From assembly GCF_014192415.1 (NCBI RefSeq), contig NZ_JACHXY010000002.1:1-64000 (forward strand): DNA of 64,000 nucleotides. The letters run 5' to 3'. The notes under the pieces are model-generated. The model was not told the origin of the DNA and searched no databases. It saw only the letters and a program-made list of their open reading frames with translations. A program made the translations under genes and the position numbers. Every line of letters starts with the position of its first letter. The first letter of the stretch is position 1. This DNA is from Microbacterium proteolyticum (GTDB taxonomy: Bacteria > Actinomycetota > Actinomycetes > Actinomycetales > Microbacteriaceae). Positions 50,637 through 59,279 of the stretch are shown piece after piece.

Positions 50637-51086
50637 ATGAACGAAACGTTCTGGTCAGGCGCGCTCATTGGAGCGTTTATCGGGTTGCTATTCACGTTTG
50701 CCGCGCGACCTATCGAACGCGCCCTCGATAGGCACGGTGAGCGGATAGCGTCGGAGAAGGCTGCAGAGGTCGTCGACGCGGGCCCTGCTGATCGGCAGGC
50801 CACCCGAGACTGGCTGGTCATTCAGCTGATCGAGATCGCAGTTGTCGGGGCGGTCGCGGGCATCGGCGCGGGCATCATGTTCGGCCTACAGTCGACGATT
50901 GCGTACGCCCAGCCATCGACCCACGAGGCCTACGAAGGGACTCGCCAGCTGCAGCTGGTCCTGGCAGTTATCGGCCATTTGATCTCGTTGCTCGGCGGCG
51001 CCGTCGTTCTCCGCATAGCGTCGAGCGCCGTCCGGACGGCGAGATTGCTGCGGTCCGGGAAGGTTAAAAGACCCAGGAAGGCTTAA
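50637..51086 (+). CDS. Cargo gene: small membrane protein
   Basis: This 149-residue protein of unknown function has three hydrophobic segments (about 5-24, 62-84 and 102-124) and a basic C-terminal end (RSGKVKRPRKA). It is transcribed against the phage genes, between the scaffold and the minor head gene. GGGGGAAAG precedes ATG, and TAGCGT at 50606-50611 could be its -10 box. A hairpin terminator follows. It is probably a phage-borne accessory (moron) gene. Confidence 0.65.
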   Translation: MNETFWSGALIGAFIGLLFTFAARPIERALDRHGERIASEKAAEVVDAGPADRQATRDWLVIQLIEIAVVGAVAGIGAGIMFGLQSTIAYAQPSTHEAYEGTRQLQLVLAVIGHLISLLGGAVVLRIASSAVRTARLLRSGKVKRPRKA

Positions 51087-51112
51087 ATCTCTGCGACTCA
51101 GCGCTGAGGGGA

Positions 51113-51150
51113 CCGCGGCCGTCGAAGTGCAGGGCCGACGACGGCCGCGG
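51113..51150 (+). terminator. Terminator after the 50637 cargo gene
   Basis: A 12-base perfect stem (51113-51124 with 51139-51150) has a 14-base loop. Confidence 0.7.
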
Positions 51151-51260
51151 AGTGTGTGGGGGAAGAGCAGCAGCGGAACGGGTGACGTACTTGCGCCTAA
51201 ATGGGTGAGACTTTTCTACGTGGGAAGCTGGTGCATCCCGTGTGACGAGAGGCAAGTCGA

Positions 51261-51716
51261 GTGCAAGAAGCCAGTTCAATCGCCGCTTACATTCCGCTTG
51301 CGGTCGCTCTTGTCGCGGCGGCATCCGGCCTAGGCATCGCCTTCGTGAGCAGTCGGTCAGACGCGCTGAAGCGCGCGGAGCGAATCACAGCGCTGTCCGG
51401 TTCCATTCCAGAGGGTCGGACTAGGGATCTGGTCGAGAGGTCCCGTGACCTCATCGTGCTTCGGTACTCGCTGAGGGCAGCGGCTCCACGGTACGAAGGG
51501 ACGTTGACGGTGGCGTTGCTGGCGTTGACTATTGCTATCGGATTCGCAGTATGGGGGATCGAATCTTCGACGGATGGAAAGGTCGGTTGGCAGGGCTACG
51601 CATCGGTCGTTGGGTCCTGTATCGCTGGAGGTGTTTTCGGTCGCCGCATTGGCAAACGAGACATGTGGGTGCGCAGGCAGCAGCGATCCGGGGCTATCGG
51701 CGACGATCTCAGCTAG
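51261..51716 (+). CDS. Cargo gene: small membrane protein
   Basis: This 151-residue protein of unknown function has membrane segments at about 8-28, 80-98 and 108-126, with a charged stretch between the first two (KRAERITALSGSIPEGRTRD). GTG 51261 is preceded by AGAGGCAAG. Its stop overlaps that of the minor head gene on the other strand (shared CTAG). No family is recognised. Confidence 0.65.
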   Translation: MQEASSIAAYIPLAVALVAAASGLGIAFVSSRSDALKRAERITALSGSIPEGRTRDLVERSRDLIVLRYSLRAAAPRYEGTLTVALLALTIAIGFAVWGIESSTDGKVGWQGYASVVGSCIAGGVFGRRIGKRDMWVRRQQRSGAIGDDLS

Positions 51717-52711
51717 CCGTCTGCGAATCGCAGCTGCTCGCGGTACGTCGACCGCTTGCGCCCGGTCTGCTTGAGGAAGCCGCGCATCTCGGCCTGAGCC
51801 TTCGCCACGTCGCGTGCGGCACGGCGCGCGTCTGTGTCGGTCATCGCGGCGGCCTGGTTGCGTTTCGCTGACCGGATCTCCGGCTCGAGGCGGCGCTGCT
51901 CGGCGCGCTCGTGCTCGGCCTGCTTGTCGTACTGGAAGTCTCGCTGAGGGATCGCGAGCCCGGGGGAGTACGCGTCCACCTTGCACCGGTCATTCGGGTG
52001 TCCCCACCCAGTGGCGCGCGCCTGCGCGAGGGTCCCGTCGATGTGCACGGTCACGGGCTCACCGCGGGTCGCGTGGGGGAGGACGACGTCGCCGGTGGTG
52101 CCGACGAAAGACACGATCTTCCCGATCCACGGTGCGCACTTCCGGCACGCGTCCGCGCCGCCGCTGATCGTGCCGAGCTCGATGCCGTTCTGCTGCATCC
52201 GCCACACGCCGGCGTCGTTGTACGCGCGGGCGACGCTGGTGCGCCCAGCCATCTCCGCGTACGCGCCGATCGTCCACCGGCGGCCGCTGCGGTCGACGAA
52301 GCCGGTGATGCCCTCGGCGAGGAAGCGTTGCACGATGCGCGCCTGCTGCACCTGCGACGTCGTGATCCCGAGGAGCGTGGACGGCGTGTACGTGGCGACG
52401 ATGCGCTGGTACGCGTCCCGCGGGTACCGAGTGATCCGCTCCCGCAGGTTCGTCAGCCTGTTCTCCAGCGACACCGCCACCATCGACGCAGCCTGAGCAG
52501 CGGTCGACGTGAACGGCACCGGACGGAGCCCCCTGCCACCGATCCCGAGAGACGCGGCGGCGGCCGCTTCCCCCTCAAGCGCCGCGAGAGCGACGAGGCG
52601 CGCGGCAAGGTCAGCGGGGCGGAGGCCGTCGGCGAGCCTTTCGCCGAGGCGGGCGAGGTCCGCGAGTGCCCGCGCACGGGTGGCGGCGAGTTCGGCGAGG
52701 ATGCGGTTCTG
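51713..52711 (-). pseudogene. Phage minor head protein, C-terminal part (segment E)
   Basis: About 332 residues of a minor capsid protein of the phage_min_cap2/SPP1 gp7 type. Landmarks are RWTIGAYAEMAGRT, the Cys pair in DACRKCAPWIG, and GHPNDRCKVDAYSPG. The family N-terminus is missing: before QNRILAELA the frame runs into unrelated sequence. The missing first 65 residues lie at 59081-59275 on the opposite strand. Joined, they read TVAE-QNRILAEL in frame. Confidence 0.8.
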
Positions 52712-52742
52712 CTCGCGACGGCTCGAGCATGGCCAGCGAGAG

Positions 52743-53063
52743 GTTCGAATACCCGAGCGCCGCCGACCCGCGCCCACCGGTCGCCGCGACGGCGCGCCCC
52801 CCGGCGGCGACGATCAGCGAGGACCACCGTTCCCACCCAGCGAAGGCGGTCTCGACCAGGTCCCAGCAGTGGCGGCAGAGGAACCCGACCTCGGCCGCGA
52901 GGGGGAGGCAGCCGCGGCAGGTGCCGGGGCGGGTCTTCTCGGCCCAGCCGGGGTGGTCGAGGCAGGTGACGCGGTGCTCCCCGAGCGTCGTGCACGCGCG
53001 GATGCCGGGGAGGCCGTCGTTCGTGGCGCAGACGCTCGACGCCTGCAACCGGCACCTCGCCAC
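52743..53063 (-). pseudogene. Phage zinc-finger protein, N-terminal part (segment A)
   Basis: About 107 residues with several Cys/His pairs: CRLQASSVC, CLDHPGWAEKTRPGTCRGC and FLCRHCWDLVE. GTG 53063 has no visible Shine-Dalgarno sequence. The frame loses sense after GYSN. It resumes as LTLLMWVNTPAG at 56618, reconstructing a protein of about 271 residues with a second zinc site. Such zinc proteins precede the terminase genes in actinophages. Confidence 0.7.
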
Positions 53064-53083
53064 CCGCGAGGGTAGTCCGCCGG

Positions 53084-53665
53084 GAGGTTCGGGTTGTCCC
53101 GCATCGTGAAGTGGAAGCTGATGAGGTTCTTCGCCGCGCCGGGGACGATCCAGTTCTTCCGGATCCAGTGGTTCCGGGAGGCGGGGTTCATCGTCGCGAG
53201 GAGACGGGCGCCGTCGACGCGGAGGCGGGAGACGAGCATGTTCCAGAACGGTTCCGGCATGAGCGCGGCCTCGTCGACGTAGGCGAGCGCCACCGTCGAA
53301 CCCTGGATGCGGCCGACGGCCTCAGCGTTGTGCGCACCGATGACCATGACCTCACGGCCCAGGATGCGGGCGGAGGATGCGCCGGGCGTGTAGACGATCT
53401 GCGACGCGATGACGGTCCCGAAGATCGACGTGTTCTGGAACAGCACGAAGATGTTCTGGTACACCGTCGTCATCGTCCGACCGACGATCACGATGATCCC
53501 CGTCTTCGGGGCCACACGCACCGCGAGCAGGAACGCCCACAGGCTGATCACCGTCTTCCCGGAGGAGACAGCACCGAACCACAGGGCCAGCTTGAACTTC
53601 GCCGCGTCGACGAGGGACAGCAGCTGCGCACGGGAGACGAGGCGTTCGAGCTCGTCAACGCTCAT
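53084..53665 (-). pseudogene. Phage terminase large subunit, N-terminal part (segment B)
   Basis: About 194 residues hold the ATPase of the DNA-packaging motor: Walker A FGAVSSGKTV near residue 35, Walker B VALAYVDEAAL near 145 and coupling motif LATMNPAS near 175. Sense ends at MRDNPNL. The frame stays open by chance into the zinc gene. The nuclease part is at 59280-59771 (-) and 56624-56836 (+). ATG 53665 overlaps terS by 11 bases. Confidence 0.85.
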
Positions 53666-54161
53666 CGGGTGACGTCTCCACACGGAGCCGATCGGCGGCA
53701 GCCTCGAAGCCGCGCGCGATCGTGTCCAGCACACCCACCGCCTGATCGAGGCCCGTGTCCGACCGCTCCACGATGCGGGTCAGCTTGTCGAACGTGATAC
53801 CCGCCGTCGTGACGATGTTCCGACGCACCTCCACCGGCGCCGACTCCAGCTCGTGCTCGTTGTACGTGTTCTCGCTGCCACCGAAGTTGAACACGATGTA
53901 CGGGTCGTCGATCGTGTCGAGCATCGACTCCGACACCGCCAGCATCTTCTCCGCCAGGCGGATACGCCCAGCCGCGAGGTCCACCGTCCGAGCCTCAGAT
54001 GCCTGTTTCGTCGCTGACCGGTCAAAGGACAGGCCGGCGTCTCGGCAGATGTTGGTGACGGAGCCGGCGCTGACTCCGGTGCGGCGGGAGATTTCGTTGC
54101 GGGGCACTCCGATGGCGTGGAGGTTGAGGACCTGTTCGCGCTGAGCGTCGCTGATCGCCAT
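53655..54161 (-). CDS. Phage terminase small subunit
   Basis: This 168-residue protein carries an N-terminal helix-turn-helix (LNLHAIGVPRNEISRRTGVS, then AGSVTNICRDAG) for recognising the packaging site and a long helical oligomerisation region. It precedes and overlaps the large-subunit fragment, the standard order. It appears intact. Confidence 0.8.
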   Translation of the reverse strand: MAISDAQREQVLNLHAIGVPRNEISRRTGVSAGSVTNICRDAGLSFDRSATKQASEARTVDLAAGRIRLAEKMLAVSESMLDTIDDPYIVFNFGGSENTYNEHELESAPVEVRRNIVTTAGITFDKLTRIVERSDTGLDQAVGVLDTIARGFEAAADRLRVETSPDER

Positions 54162-54234
54162 TTGGGGTCACCTCTTCGCGGGCCTCTTGCCCTGTGCGTG
54201 CGCCTTCGGCAGCCAGTTCTGAGATGCTGAGCAC

Positions 54235-55257
54235 GTGGACGTGAAGCATCAAGTCTTTGTCAGTTCGACCTACGTGGATCTCGTCGACGAGCGACGTGAA
54301 GTGATGCAGGCTCTTCTGGAACTCAGCTGCATCCCCGCCGGTATGGAGATGTTCCCTGCTGCGAACGAGGACCAGTGGGAATTGATCAGGACGGTGATCG
54401 ATGAAAGTGACTACTACGTGGTTATTGTCGGCGGGCGTTACGGCAGCGTGACAGCCGAGGGCGTTAGCTACACGGAGAAGGAGTTCGACTACGCCGTCGA
54501 ACGTGGAAAGCCAATTGCTGGGTTCATCCACGCGTCACCTGGAGATATCCCAGCCAGCAAAACCGAGCTCGACCCGGCTGCGGCCGAGCGTTTGGACGCC
54601 TTCCGAGAGAAGGTTAAGAAGCGTGTGGTGAAGACATTCACGGACCCCGCTTCTCTCGGCGGCGCCGTGTCCCGCAGTTTGGTCGCGCTGATGAAGAAGC
54701 ATCCTAAGCCCGGCTGGGTGCGGGGTGAACATGCGATGACTGACGCGACTCGAGCCGAAATTGCGGACCTCCGCGCGACCCTCGCCGACATGGAGAAGAC
54801 CGCTGCCGTCGGCGCAGTCCAGTCGGAGCAATCCGACCCGACGTACGCGCAAGGCTCCGATCTGGTGAAGCTGCGATACGGCCTTGCAGTGAAGGGTTGG
54901 GGTGACGGCACCTGGGAGGGTTCCACTGCAGTCCCCTGGGACGACGTCTTCAGTGCTCTCGGGCCGCTGATGATCGATGAGGCCTCAAGCCAGGTGCTGC
55001 GCAAGCGTCTCGACGGTTGGCTTCTCACGCAGGTCAACAATCTGCCGCGCCACGCCTCCGAACTCACCCTTTCCGTGAACGAGGACGACTGGCAATCGGT
55101 GATCATTCAGTTGCGAGCGCTCCGCCTCGTGAATATGAGCATCCGGAAGCGCGGTGTTGCAGATAAGTCGACCTACTGGACTCTCACCTCGCTCGGTGAT
55201 CGGCATCTCGTAGAGCTACGCGCGGCGCGTCGGTCCGAGACGGTCGAGAGTGCGTGA
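54235..55257 (+). CDS. Cargo gene: DUF4062 protein with C-terminal winged-helix-like region
   Basis: This 340-residue cytoplasmic protein opens with DUF4062 (residues 5-100): QVFVSSTYVDLVDERREVM, the Gly-rich VIVGGRYGSV and a YTEKEFDYAVERGKPI helix. DUF4062 is often found at the N-terminus of NTPase/effector proteins linked to defence and has a TIR-like layout. A helical linker (about 165-195) follows. The C-terminal half (about 220-335) ends in STYWTLTSLGDRHLVELRA, which looks like a winged helix. It lacks an NTPase. It is opposite in strand to terS on one side and the HTH gene on the other, with its own terminator. An anti-phage or superinfection-exclusion role is plausible but inferred. 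Confidence 0.75.
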   Translation: MDVKHQVFVSSTYVDLVDERREVMQALLELSCIPAGMEMFPAANEDQWELIRTVIDESDYYVVIVGGRYGSVTAEGVSYTEKEFDYAVERGKPIAGFIHASPGDIPASKTELDPAAAERLDAFREKVKKRVVKTFTDPASLGGAVSRSLVALMKKHPKPGWVRGEHAMTDATRAEIADLRATLADMEKTAAVGAVQSEQSDPTYAQGSDLVKLRYGLAVKGWGDGTWEGSTAVPWDDVFSALGPLMIDEASSQVLRKRLDGWLLTQVNNLPRHASELTLSVNEDDWQSVIIQLRALRLVNMSIRKRGVADKSTYWTLTSLGDRHLVELRAARRSETVESA

Positions 55258-55276
55258 GATGGATGGCTCCATCGAC

Positions 55277-55312
55277 AAGCCCCGGGTGTCCACATGGTGT
55301 GGGCCGGGGCTT
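55277..55312 (+). terminator. Terminator after the DUF4062 gene
   Basis: AAGCCCCGG (55277-55285) pairs with CCGGGGCTT (55304-55312), 20 bases after the stop. Confidence 0.75.
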
Positions 55313-55394
55313 CGTCGTGGGCGGAGTGATCCACGATCTAGTTCTTATCCTGCCTGTTTTGACACTTTTGCACCTTTTTCAAGGTGGGTTCGCC

Positions 55395-55610
55395 TCAGCG
55401 GCGTGTCGGGATGCCGCGGGGCCGCCCGCGCTTCTGCGTGAGGGCCACACGCCCGACGGCTTTCGACGGGACGACGGTGCGGCCTTCACCGTCGGTGTCG
55501 GTGGCGAGGAGGCCGCGGTCGATCCACCGGTACACGGTGCGCTCGGCCTTCCCGACGACGAGGGCGGCGACCTTGACGGTGATCCACGCGGGTAATTTCT
55601 GGTCACTCAT
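55395..55610 (-). CDS. Phage small helix-turn-helix DNA-binding protein
   Basis: This 71-residue protein has an excisionase/MerR-like helix-turn-helix: WITVKVAALVVGKAERTVYR, then WIDRGLLATDTDG. The tail is basic (KRGRPRGIPTRR). ATG 55610 has GGGAG 5 bases upstream. In actinophages such genes lie just before terS, which fits its place in segment B. Confidence 0.75.
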   Translation of the reverse strand: MSDQKLPAWITVKVAALVVGKAERTVYRWIDRGLLATDTDGEGRTVVPSKAVGRVALTQKRGRPRGIPTRR

Positions 55611-55629
55611 GCGACTCCCGTCCGGTAGG

Positions 55630-55641
55630 TAGGCTCCGATG
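55630..55641 (+). promoter_or_regulatory. -10 box of a leaderless cargo gene
   Basis: TAGGCT (55630-55635) is followed by 6 bases and GTG 55642. The ATG at 55639 would be only 3 bases away, so the GTG is preferred. Confidence 0.5.
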
Positions 55642-56085
55642 GTGGACGAACTGTGGGGAAGTTTGCTCGGCAACGCTGTGGGAGCCGTGGCGGGCGCGCT
55701 CGCCGGTGCTGCCGTCACCTGGGTCGTCGCCCGTCGCAAGCGCGTCGTCTGGGAACTCGAGCACGTCCGCGGCGAGCAATGGACGCTCTCTTACAGGGGT
55801 CGACGAACGGCATGGGACGCGAAGGTCCGTCCTGTCATGAGCCCATCCGCCACCGCGCGGGCGCAGGCGGGGAGCCCGCCTATCACGACCGTCTACGGCG
55901 ATTGGGTTCGTGGCGATCGCGCAAAAATTTCGAACTTCGAGAGCGGCGAAGAGTTGTATCTCGAGTGGTTCGACCGGCGAAAGCGCACGGCCAGGATTCA
56001 GACGCGGGAGGCGCAGAGCCGGTACGAAGTGGTAGCCGCGCAGGTCAGTGACGTCGCGATCACCAAAATGGCGACGGTCGGGTAG
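55642..56085 (+). CDS. Cargo gene: membrane-anchored small protein
   Basis: This 147-residue protein of unknown function has one Gly/Ala-rich N-terminal helix (LLGNAVGAVAGALAGAAVTWVV, with a break, about 7-29) followed by a basic stretch. A soluble beta-rich domain follows (VVWELEHVRGEQWTLSYRG; ELYLEWFDRRKRTARIQT). The layout is that of an inner-membrane anchor with a cytoplasmic domain. It lies between the zinc protein and HTH genes on the opposite strand and appears to have a leaderless promoter. Confidence 0.65.
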   Translation: MDELWGSLLGNAVGAVAGALAGAAVTWVVARRKRVVWELEHVRGEQWTLSYRGRRTAWDAKVRPVMSPSATARAQAGSPPITTVYGDWVRGDRAKISNFESGEELYLEWFDRRKRTARIQTREAQSRYEVVAAQVSDVAITKMATVG

Positions 56086-56123
56086 AGGACAGCCCTGGTT
56101 CGTTTGCTCGACGCTCGCGGTTT

Positions 56124-56618
56124 TCAAGCGCTACTCCTCTCGTGGGCGGACGTCCGGCTGATGGTGTGGGCGTCGGTGATGATCCAGGCGTCGCGGGGTG
56201 CGGAGCCGGGGGCGGCGGTGGCGAGGTCGGCGTCCCACAGGGCGGGGATGCCCGCGTGGCGGGACTGCACGCCGATGAGGTGACACCAGCAGTCGCAGTC
56301 GACGTCGGGACATTCGACGTGCTCGAGCGCGTCATCTGACTCGCAGGCGGTCGACCCGCCCCAGGACGCGGGGCCCGTGCGGATCTTGTCGAGCCGGTGC
56401 CCGCAGTGCTGGCACTCGACGACGGTGAACGCCCCGACGACGCGCTCCCGGTTCCGTGTCGCCGTGAGCAGACCACACTCGGGGCACCGCGCGGGCGGGG
56501 GTGCCGTCTGCGCGCGTTCCTCGACCTCGAGCGTGCGGTAGGCGTTCAGCGCGGCGTGAGCGAACTGGATCGCGTGCGCCGCGCCGGCGGGCGTGTTCAC
56601 CCACATGAGCAGGGTGAG
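56124..56618 (-). pseudogene. Phage zinc-finger protein, C-terminal part (segment B start)
   Basis: About 164 residues. The frame is already in sense at LTLLMWVNTPAG, upstream of the first ATG (56606). It carries CPECGLL...CQHCGHRL, a complete four-Cys zinc ribbon, and later CPDVDCDCWCH. It is the missing second half of the protein begun at 53063. The ATG may still allow expression of a 160-residue product. Confidence 0.65.
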
Positions 56619-56623
56619 GTCCG

Positions 56624-56836
56624 ACGATCGCGAACGCCCTCGACGCGGGGCAGCTCGTCGTCACCGACCGGTGCACAGGGTTCACCGAAGAGGTCACCGA
56701 ATATCGCTGGTCGTCAAAGGCGACTGAGAACGGTGACGACGAAGTGGTCAAGGAGAACGATCACAGCCTCGATGCCGGCCGGTACATCGCCCACTCGACG
56801 ACGAACTACTGGAAGCCGCAGCTCGCGGCCGCATAG
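56624..56836 (+). pseudogene. Phage terminase large subunit, C-terminal part (segment D start)
   Basis: About 70 residues with no start codon: TIANALDAGQLVVTDRC and then KENDHSLDAGRYIAHST, the conserved end of the terminase nuclease domain (the DH...DALRY motif with its catalytic-site Asp). It is on the + strand, opposite to the other two pieces, directly before the portal gene, where the terminase end belongs. Confidence 0.75.
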
Positions 56837-56952
56837 ACACCGCGGAGGGCGCGCACCTCGGCCGGGACACAGATCCCTGGCACGGCAGGAAAGCGCGCCT
56901 GCCTCACACATCGTGCCCTCCGCGGCTCACTCCACCCGAAGGGGGTCTCCTG

Positions 56953-58521
56953 ATGCCGATCCCCGCCGAGAACACCGCGTGGCCGCCCGCCCCGTGGGAT
57001 GAGGCGTACAAGGCGTACGCGCTGAACGAGGCATGGCAACTCGGCGACACCGCCGCGCTCGAGCGTCTCTACGCGTCCGACCGTCAGGCCGCCGCCACGC
57101 ACACCCACCGCGGGCAGGCGTACCGTGGCGGGCTCGTCGGCGCCGCGTCGAAGATGTTCTGGGGACGCCCCGTCCCCGCGAACGAGAACCGCACCCGCAT
57201 CCACGTCCCCGCCCCGGCCGACCTCGCCACGCTGTCGTCGGACCTGGTGTTCGCGGAACCGCCGGAGGTGTCCCTCGGCACCGACGGGAACGACATCGCG
57301 AAGAAGCGCCTCGAACTCATTGCGAACAGCGAAGCCGCGCACGCCACCTGGAACACCATGGGCGAGCTGAAAGCGGCGCTCGGCGCGACGGTCATCACCT
57401 CCGCGTGGGACGTCGACGTCGCTGATCACGTGTGGCTCGAGGTCGCCGCCGCCGACGTCGTCATCCCCGTCTTTCGCCGCGGTGTCATGGTCGAGTGCAC
57501 GATGTGGACCGAGTATCGCGAGGACCGCGCCCAGTTCGTGTACCGGCACCTGGAGCACCACGAGCTCGGCGCGATCGAGCACGCCCTGTTCCGCGGGACG
57601 GAGACCAACCTCGGCAAGCGCGTCCCCCTGCAGGACCGCCCCGAGACGGCGGCATTCGCGAGCGTGGTGAACGCGGACTCCCGCATCCTCACCGGCATCG
57701 ACCGTCTCACCTGCTCGTACAACCCGAACATGCCGACCCGCGCATGGCGGAAGAAGGGCGTCCTCGCCAACACGGGACGCTCCGACTACGCGGGGCTGCA
57801 CGGCCTGTTCGATGCGCTCGACGAGACGTTCTCGTCGTGGATGCGCGACCTCCGTCAGGGCGCGGGCCGCATCCTCGTTCCCGACGCGATGCTCGACTAC
57901 CTCGGCCCCGGCATGGGTGCCGCGTTCGACATGGGTCGCGAGGTGTTCGCCGGGCTGAACTCCCCCGGCCAGCCCGACAAGCTCACCATCGACAAGGTCC
58001 AGTTCGAGATCCGTGTCGAGCAGCACGAGCGCACCGCATTCGCCCTGTACCGGGAGATCCTCCGCGCCGCCGGCTATTCCCAGTCCGCGTGGGGTGACTA
58101 CTCCGGCGGTGGGCAGGGCGGCCAGCAGACCGCGACGGAGGTCGACGACCGGAACAAGGCGTCGGAGCGCACCCGCGACAAGAAGATCCTGTACGACCGC
58201 GCCGCGATCAGTCGTCAGGCGTCGGTCGCGCTCGCGCTCGACGGAAAGCTCTTCCCTGGGAAGGGTGGCGGCCGGTTCGAGCAGCCGACGGTGATCTTCC
58301 CCGACGTGTCGCAGGAGGACCCGGAGAAGCTCGCGCGGACCCTGTCGCTCCTGGATGCGGCCGGGGCGATCAGCCTATGGGAGAAGGTCGCTCGCGCGAA
58401 CCCCGACTGGGGTGAGGACGAGATCAAGGTCGAGGTCGGCCGTATCCGTGAGGAGCGCGGCACGGTCCCCGACCCGGCAAAGTTCGACGGTGAGTCGGCC
58501 GGTGAGGTTTCTCAGGGCTGA
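56953..58521 (+). CDS. Phage portal protein
   Basis: This 522-residue protein of the SPP1 Gp6-like portal family forms the dodecameric DNA gateway of the head. Visible are the N-terminal helical region and wing with FRRGVMVECTMWTEYREDR, the crown-side segment, and AGYSQSAWGDYSGGGQGGQQ, then TATEVDDRNKASERTRDKK, the typical stem and crown helix. ATG 56953 has GAAGGGGG about 8 bases upstream. It is intact but inverted relative to the capsid, minor head C-part and terS. Confidence 0.9.
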   Translation: MPIPAENTAWPPAPWDEAYKAYALNEAWQLGDTAALERLYASDRQAAATHTHRGQAYRGGLVGAASKMFWGRPVPANENRTRIHVPAPADLATLSSDLVFAEPPEVSLGTDGNDIAKKRLELIANSEAAHATWNTMGELKAALGATVITSAWDVDVADHVWLEVAAADVVIPVFRRGVMVECTMWTEYREDRAQFVYRHLEHHELGAIEHALFRGTETNLGKRVPLQDRPETAAFASVVNADSRILTGIDRLTCSYNPNMPTRAWRKKGVLANTGRSDYAGLHGLFDALDETFSSWMRDLRQGAGRILVPDAMLDYLGPGMGAAFDMGREVFAGLNSPGQPDKLTIDKVQFEIRVEQHERTAFALYREILRAAGYSQSAWGDYSGGGQGGQQTATEVDDRNKASERTRDKKILYDRAAISRQASVALALDGKLFPGKGGGRFEQPTVIFPDVSQEDPEKLARTLSLLDAAGAISLWEKVARANPDWGEDEIKVEVGRIREERGTVPDPAKFDGESAGEVSQG

Positions 58522-59051
58522 GTCTCGTCCCACGCTTTGTTCATCCGCTTTTCGAGATCGACCGCTTGCTGCGCCCACTCCTTCTCCCATTTGCCCGTGA
58601 CCGCGAACTCGGACGTCCGCTTCACGAGCTCTTTGAGGTGGTCGAAGCGAGCGGAGCGCGCAGCTTCGCCCGCCGTCATTTCGCCGTTCCCGTCGCCGTG
58701 ATCTTCTTCCCAGCGGCAAAGCGCGTCGAAGCCGCTGACATTTTCGATGTCTCGCGAGAGGTAGTCCGCAAATGCGCGGTCGTGAATGAGAAGTGCTTCA
58801 TCCGCTGCACCTAGGACGAGGTCATATTTAGGGGAACGTCCCTCGCGGCCCGCTGCGACGTTGTCCACGCGCAGCGTTCGCAGACGGTCCACTACACCTT
58901 CGACCAGCTTGCGACGCTCCGCCTTGTCCTGCTGACGCTTGAGAAGGCCAGCCAACCAAAAGTCCACGACGGGCTTGAGCAGGCTCATGATGCCGGTGAC
59001 TGCGGCTCCCACGACGGTACCCGTCAGGAGCGCTGGCAGAAGAAGGTCCAT
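58512..59051 (-). CDS. Cargo gene: membrane-anchored small protein
   Basis: This 179-residue protein of unknown function has an N-terminal hydrophobic segment (LLLPALLTGTVVGAAVTGIM, residues 3-22) followed by a charged, mostly helical cytoplasmic region (KRQQDKAERRKLVEGVVDRL; YLSRDIENVSGFDALCRWEE). It lies between portal and minor head start, on the strand opposite to both. TACGTT and 6 bases precede ATG 59051, a leaderless promoter. Its end overlaps the portal gene by 10 bases. Confidence 0.65.
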   Translation of the reverse strand: MDLLLPALLTGTVVGAAVTGIMSLLKPVVDFWLAGLLKRQQDKAERRKLVEGVVDRLRTLRVDNVAAGREGRSPKYDLVLGAADEALLIHDRAFADYLSRDIENVSGFDALCRWEEDHGDGNGEMTAGEAARSARFDHLKELVKRTSEFAVTGKWEKEWAQQAVDLEKRMNKAWDETQP

Positions 59052-59063
59052 ACGCCGAACGTA
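59052..59063 (-). promoter_or_regulatory. -10 box of a leaderless cargo gene
   Basis: On the - strand TACGTT (59058-59063) is followed by 6 bases and ATG 59051. Confidence 0.5.
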
Positions 59064-59080
59064 GCGGGGTGGAGCTGTAA

Positions 59081-59275
59081 ATGGCGCTGTTCAAGCCGGA
59101 CCCCGACCGCACGATCGAGGACATCGTCGAGGACCTCGGCCGGGAGATCGCCGACCGCTTCCGCGACGCGGAGGACGAAGCGATCGCCGAGGTCGCCTCA
59201 CGCGCACGCCGCGACATGGACCTCGCCGCCCGACTGCCCGAAGCGACCGCAGGCGCGGGGCTCACCGTCGCGGAA
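59081..59275 (+). pseudogene. Phage minor head protein, N-terminal part (segment D end)
   Basis: 65 residues start MALFKPDPDRTIEDIVEDLG, a helical N-terminus, and run to GLTVAE. After that the frame enters sequence antisense to the terminase middle piece. It continues naturally as QNRILAEL at 52711 on the other strand, giving a minor head protein of about 397 residues. Confidence 0.7.
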
Positions 59276-59279
59276 CCTG

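Noticed and set aside
52738..52753. tRNA T-arm-like word AGGTTCGAATACCC, a possible tRNA or att site
   Set aside because: It encodes the conserved-looking GYSNL of the zinc protein. No acceptor, D or anticodon arms can be folded around it.
52814..53083. Open continuation of the terminase N-terminal frame
   Set aside because: After MRDNPNL the translation becomes Arg/Ala/Pro-rich and is the alternative frame of the zinc protein gene.
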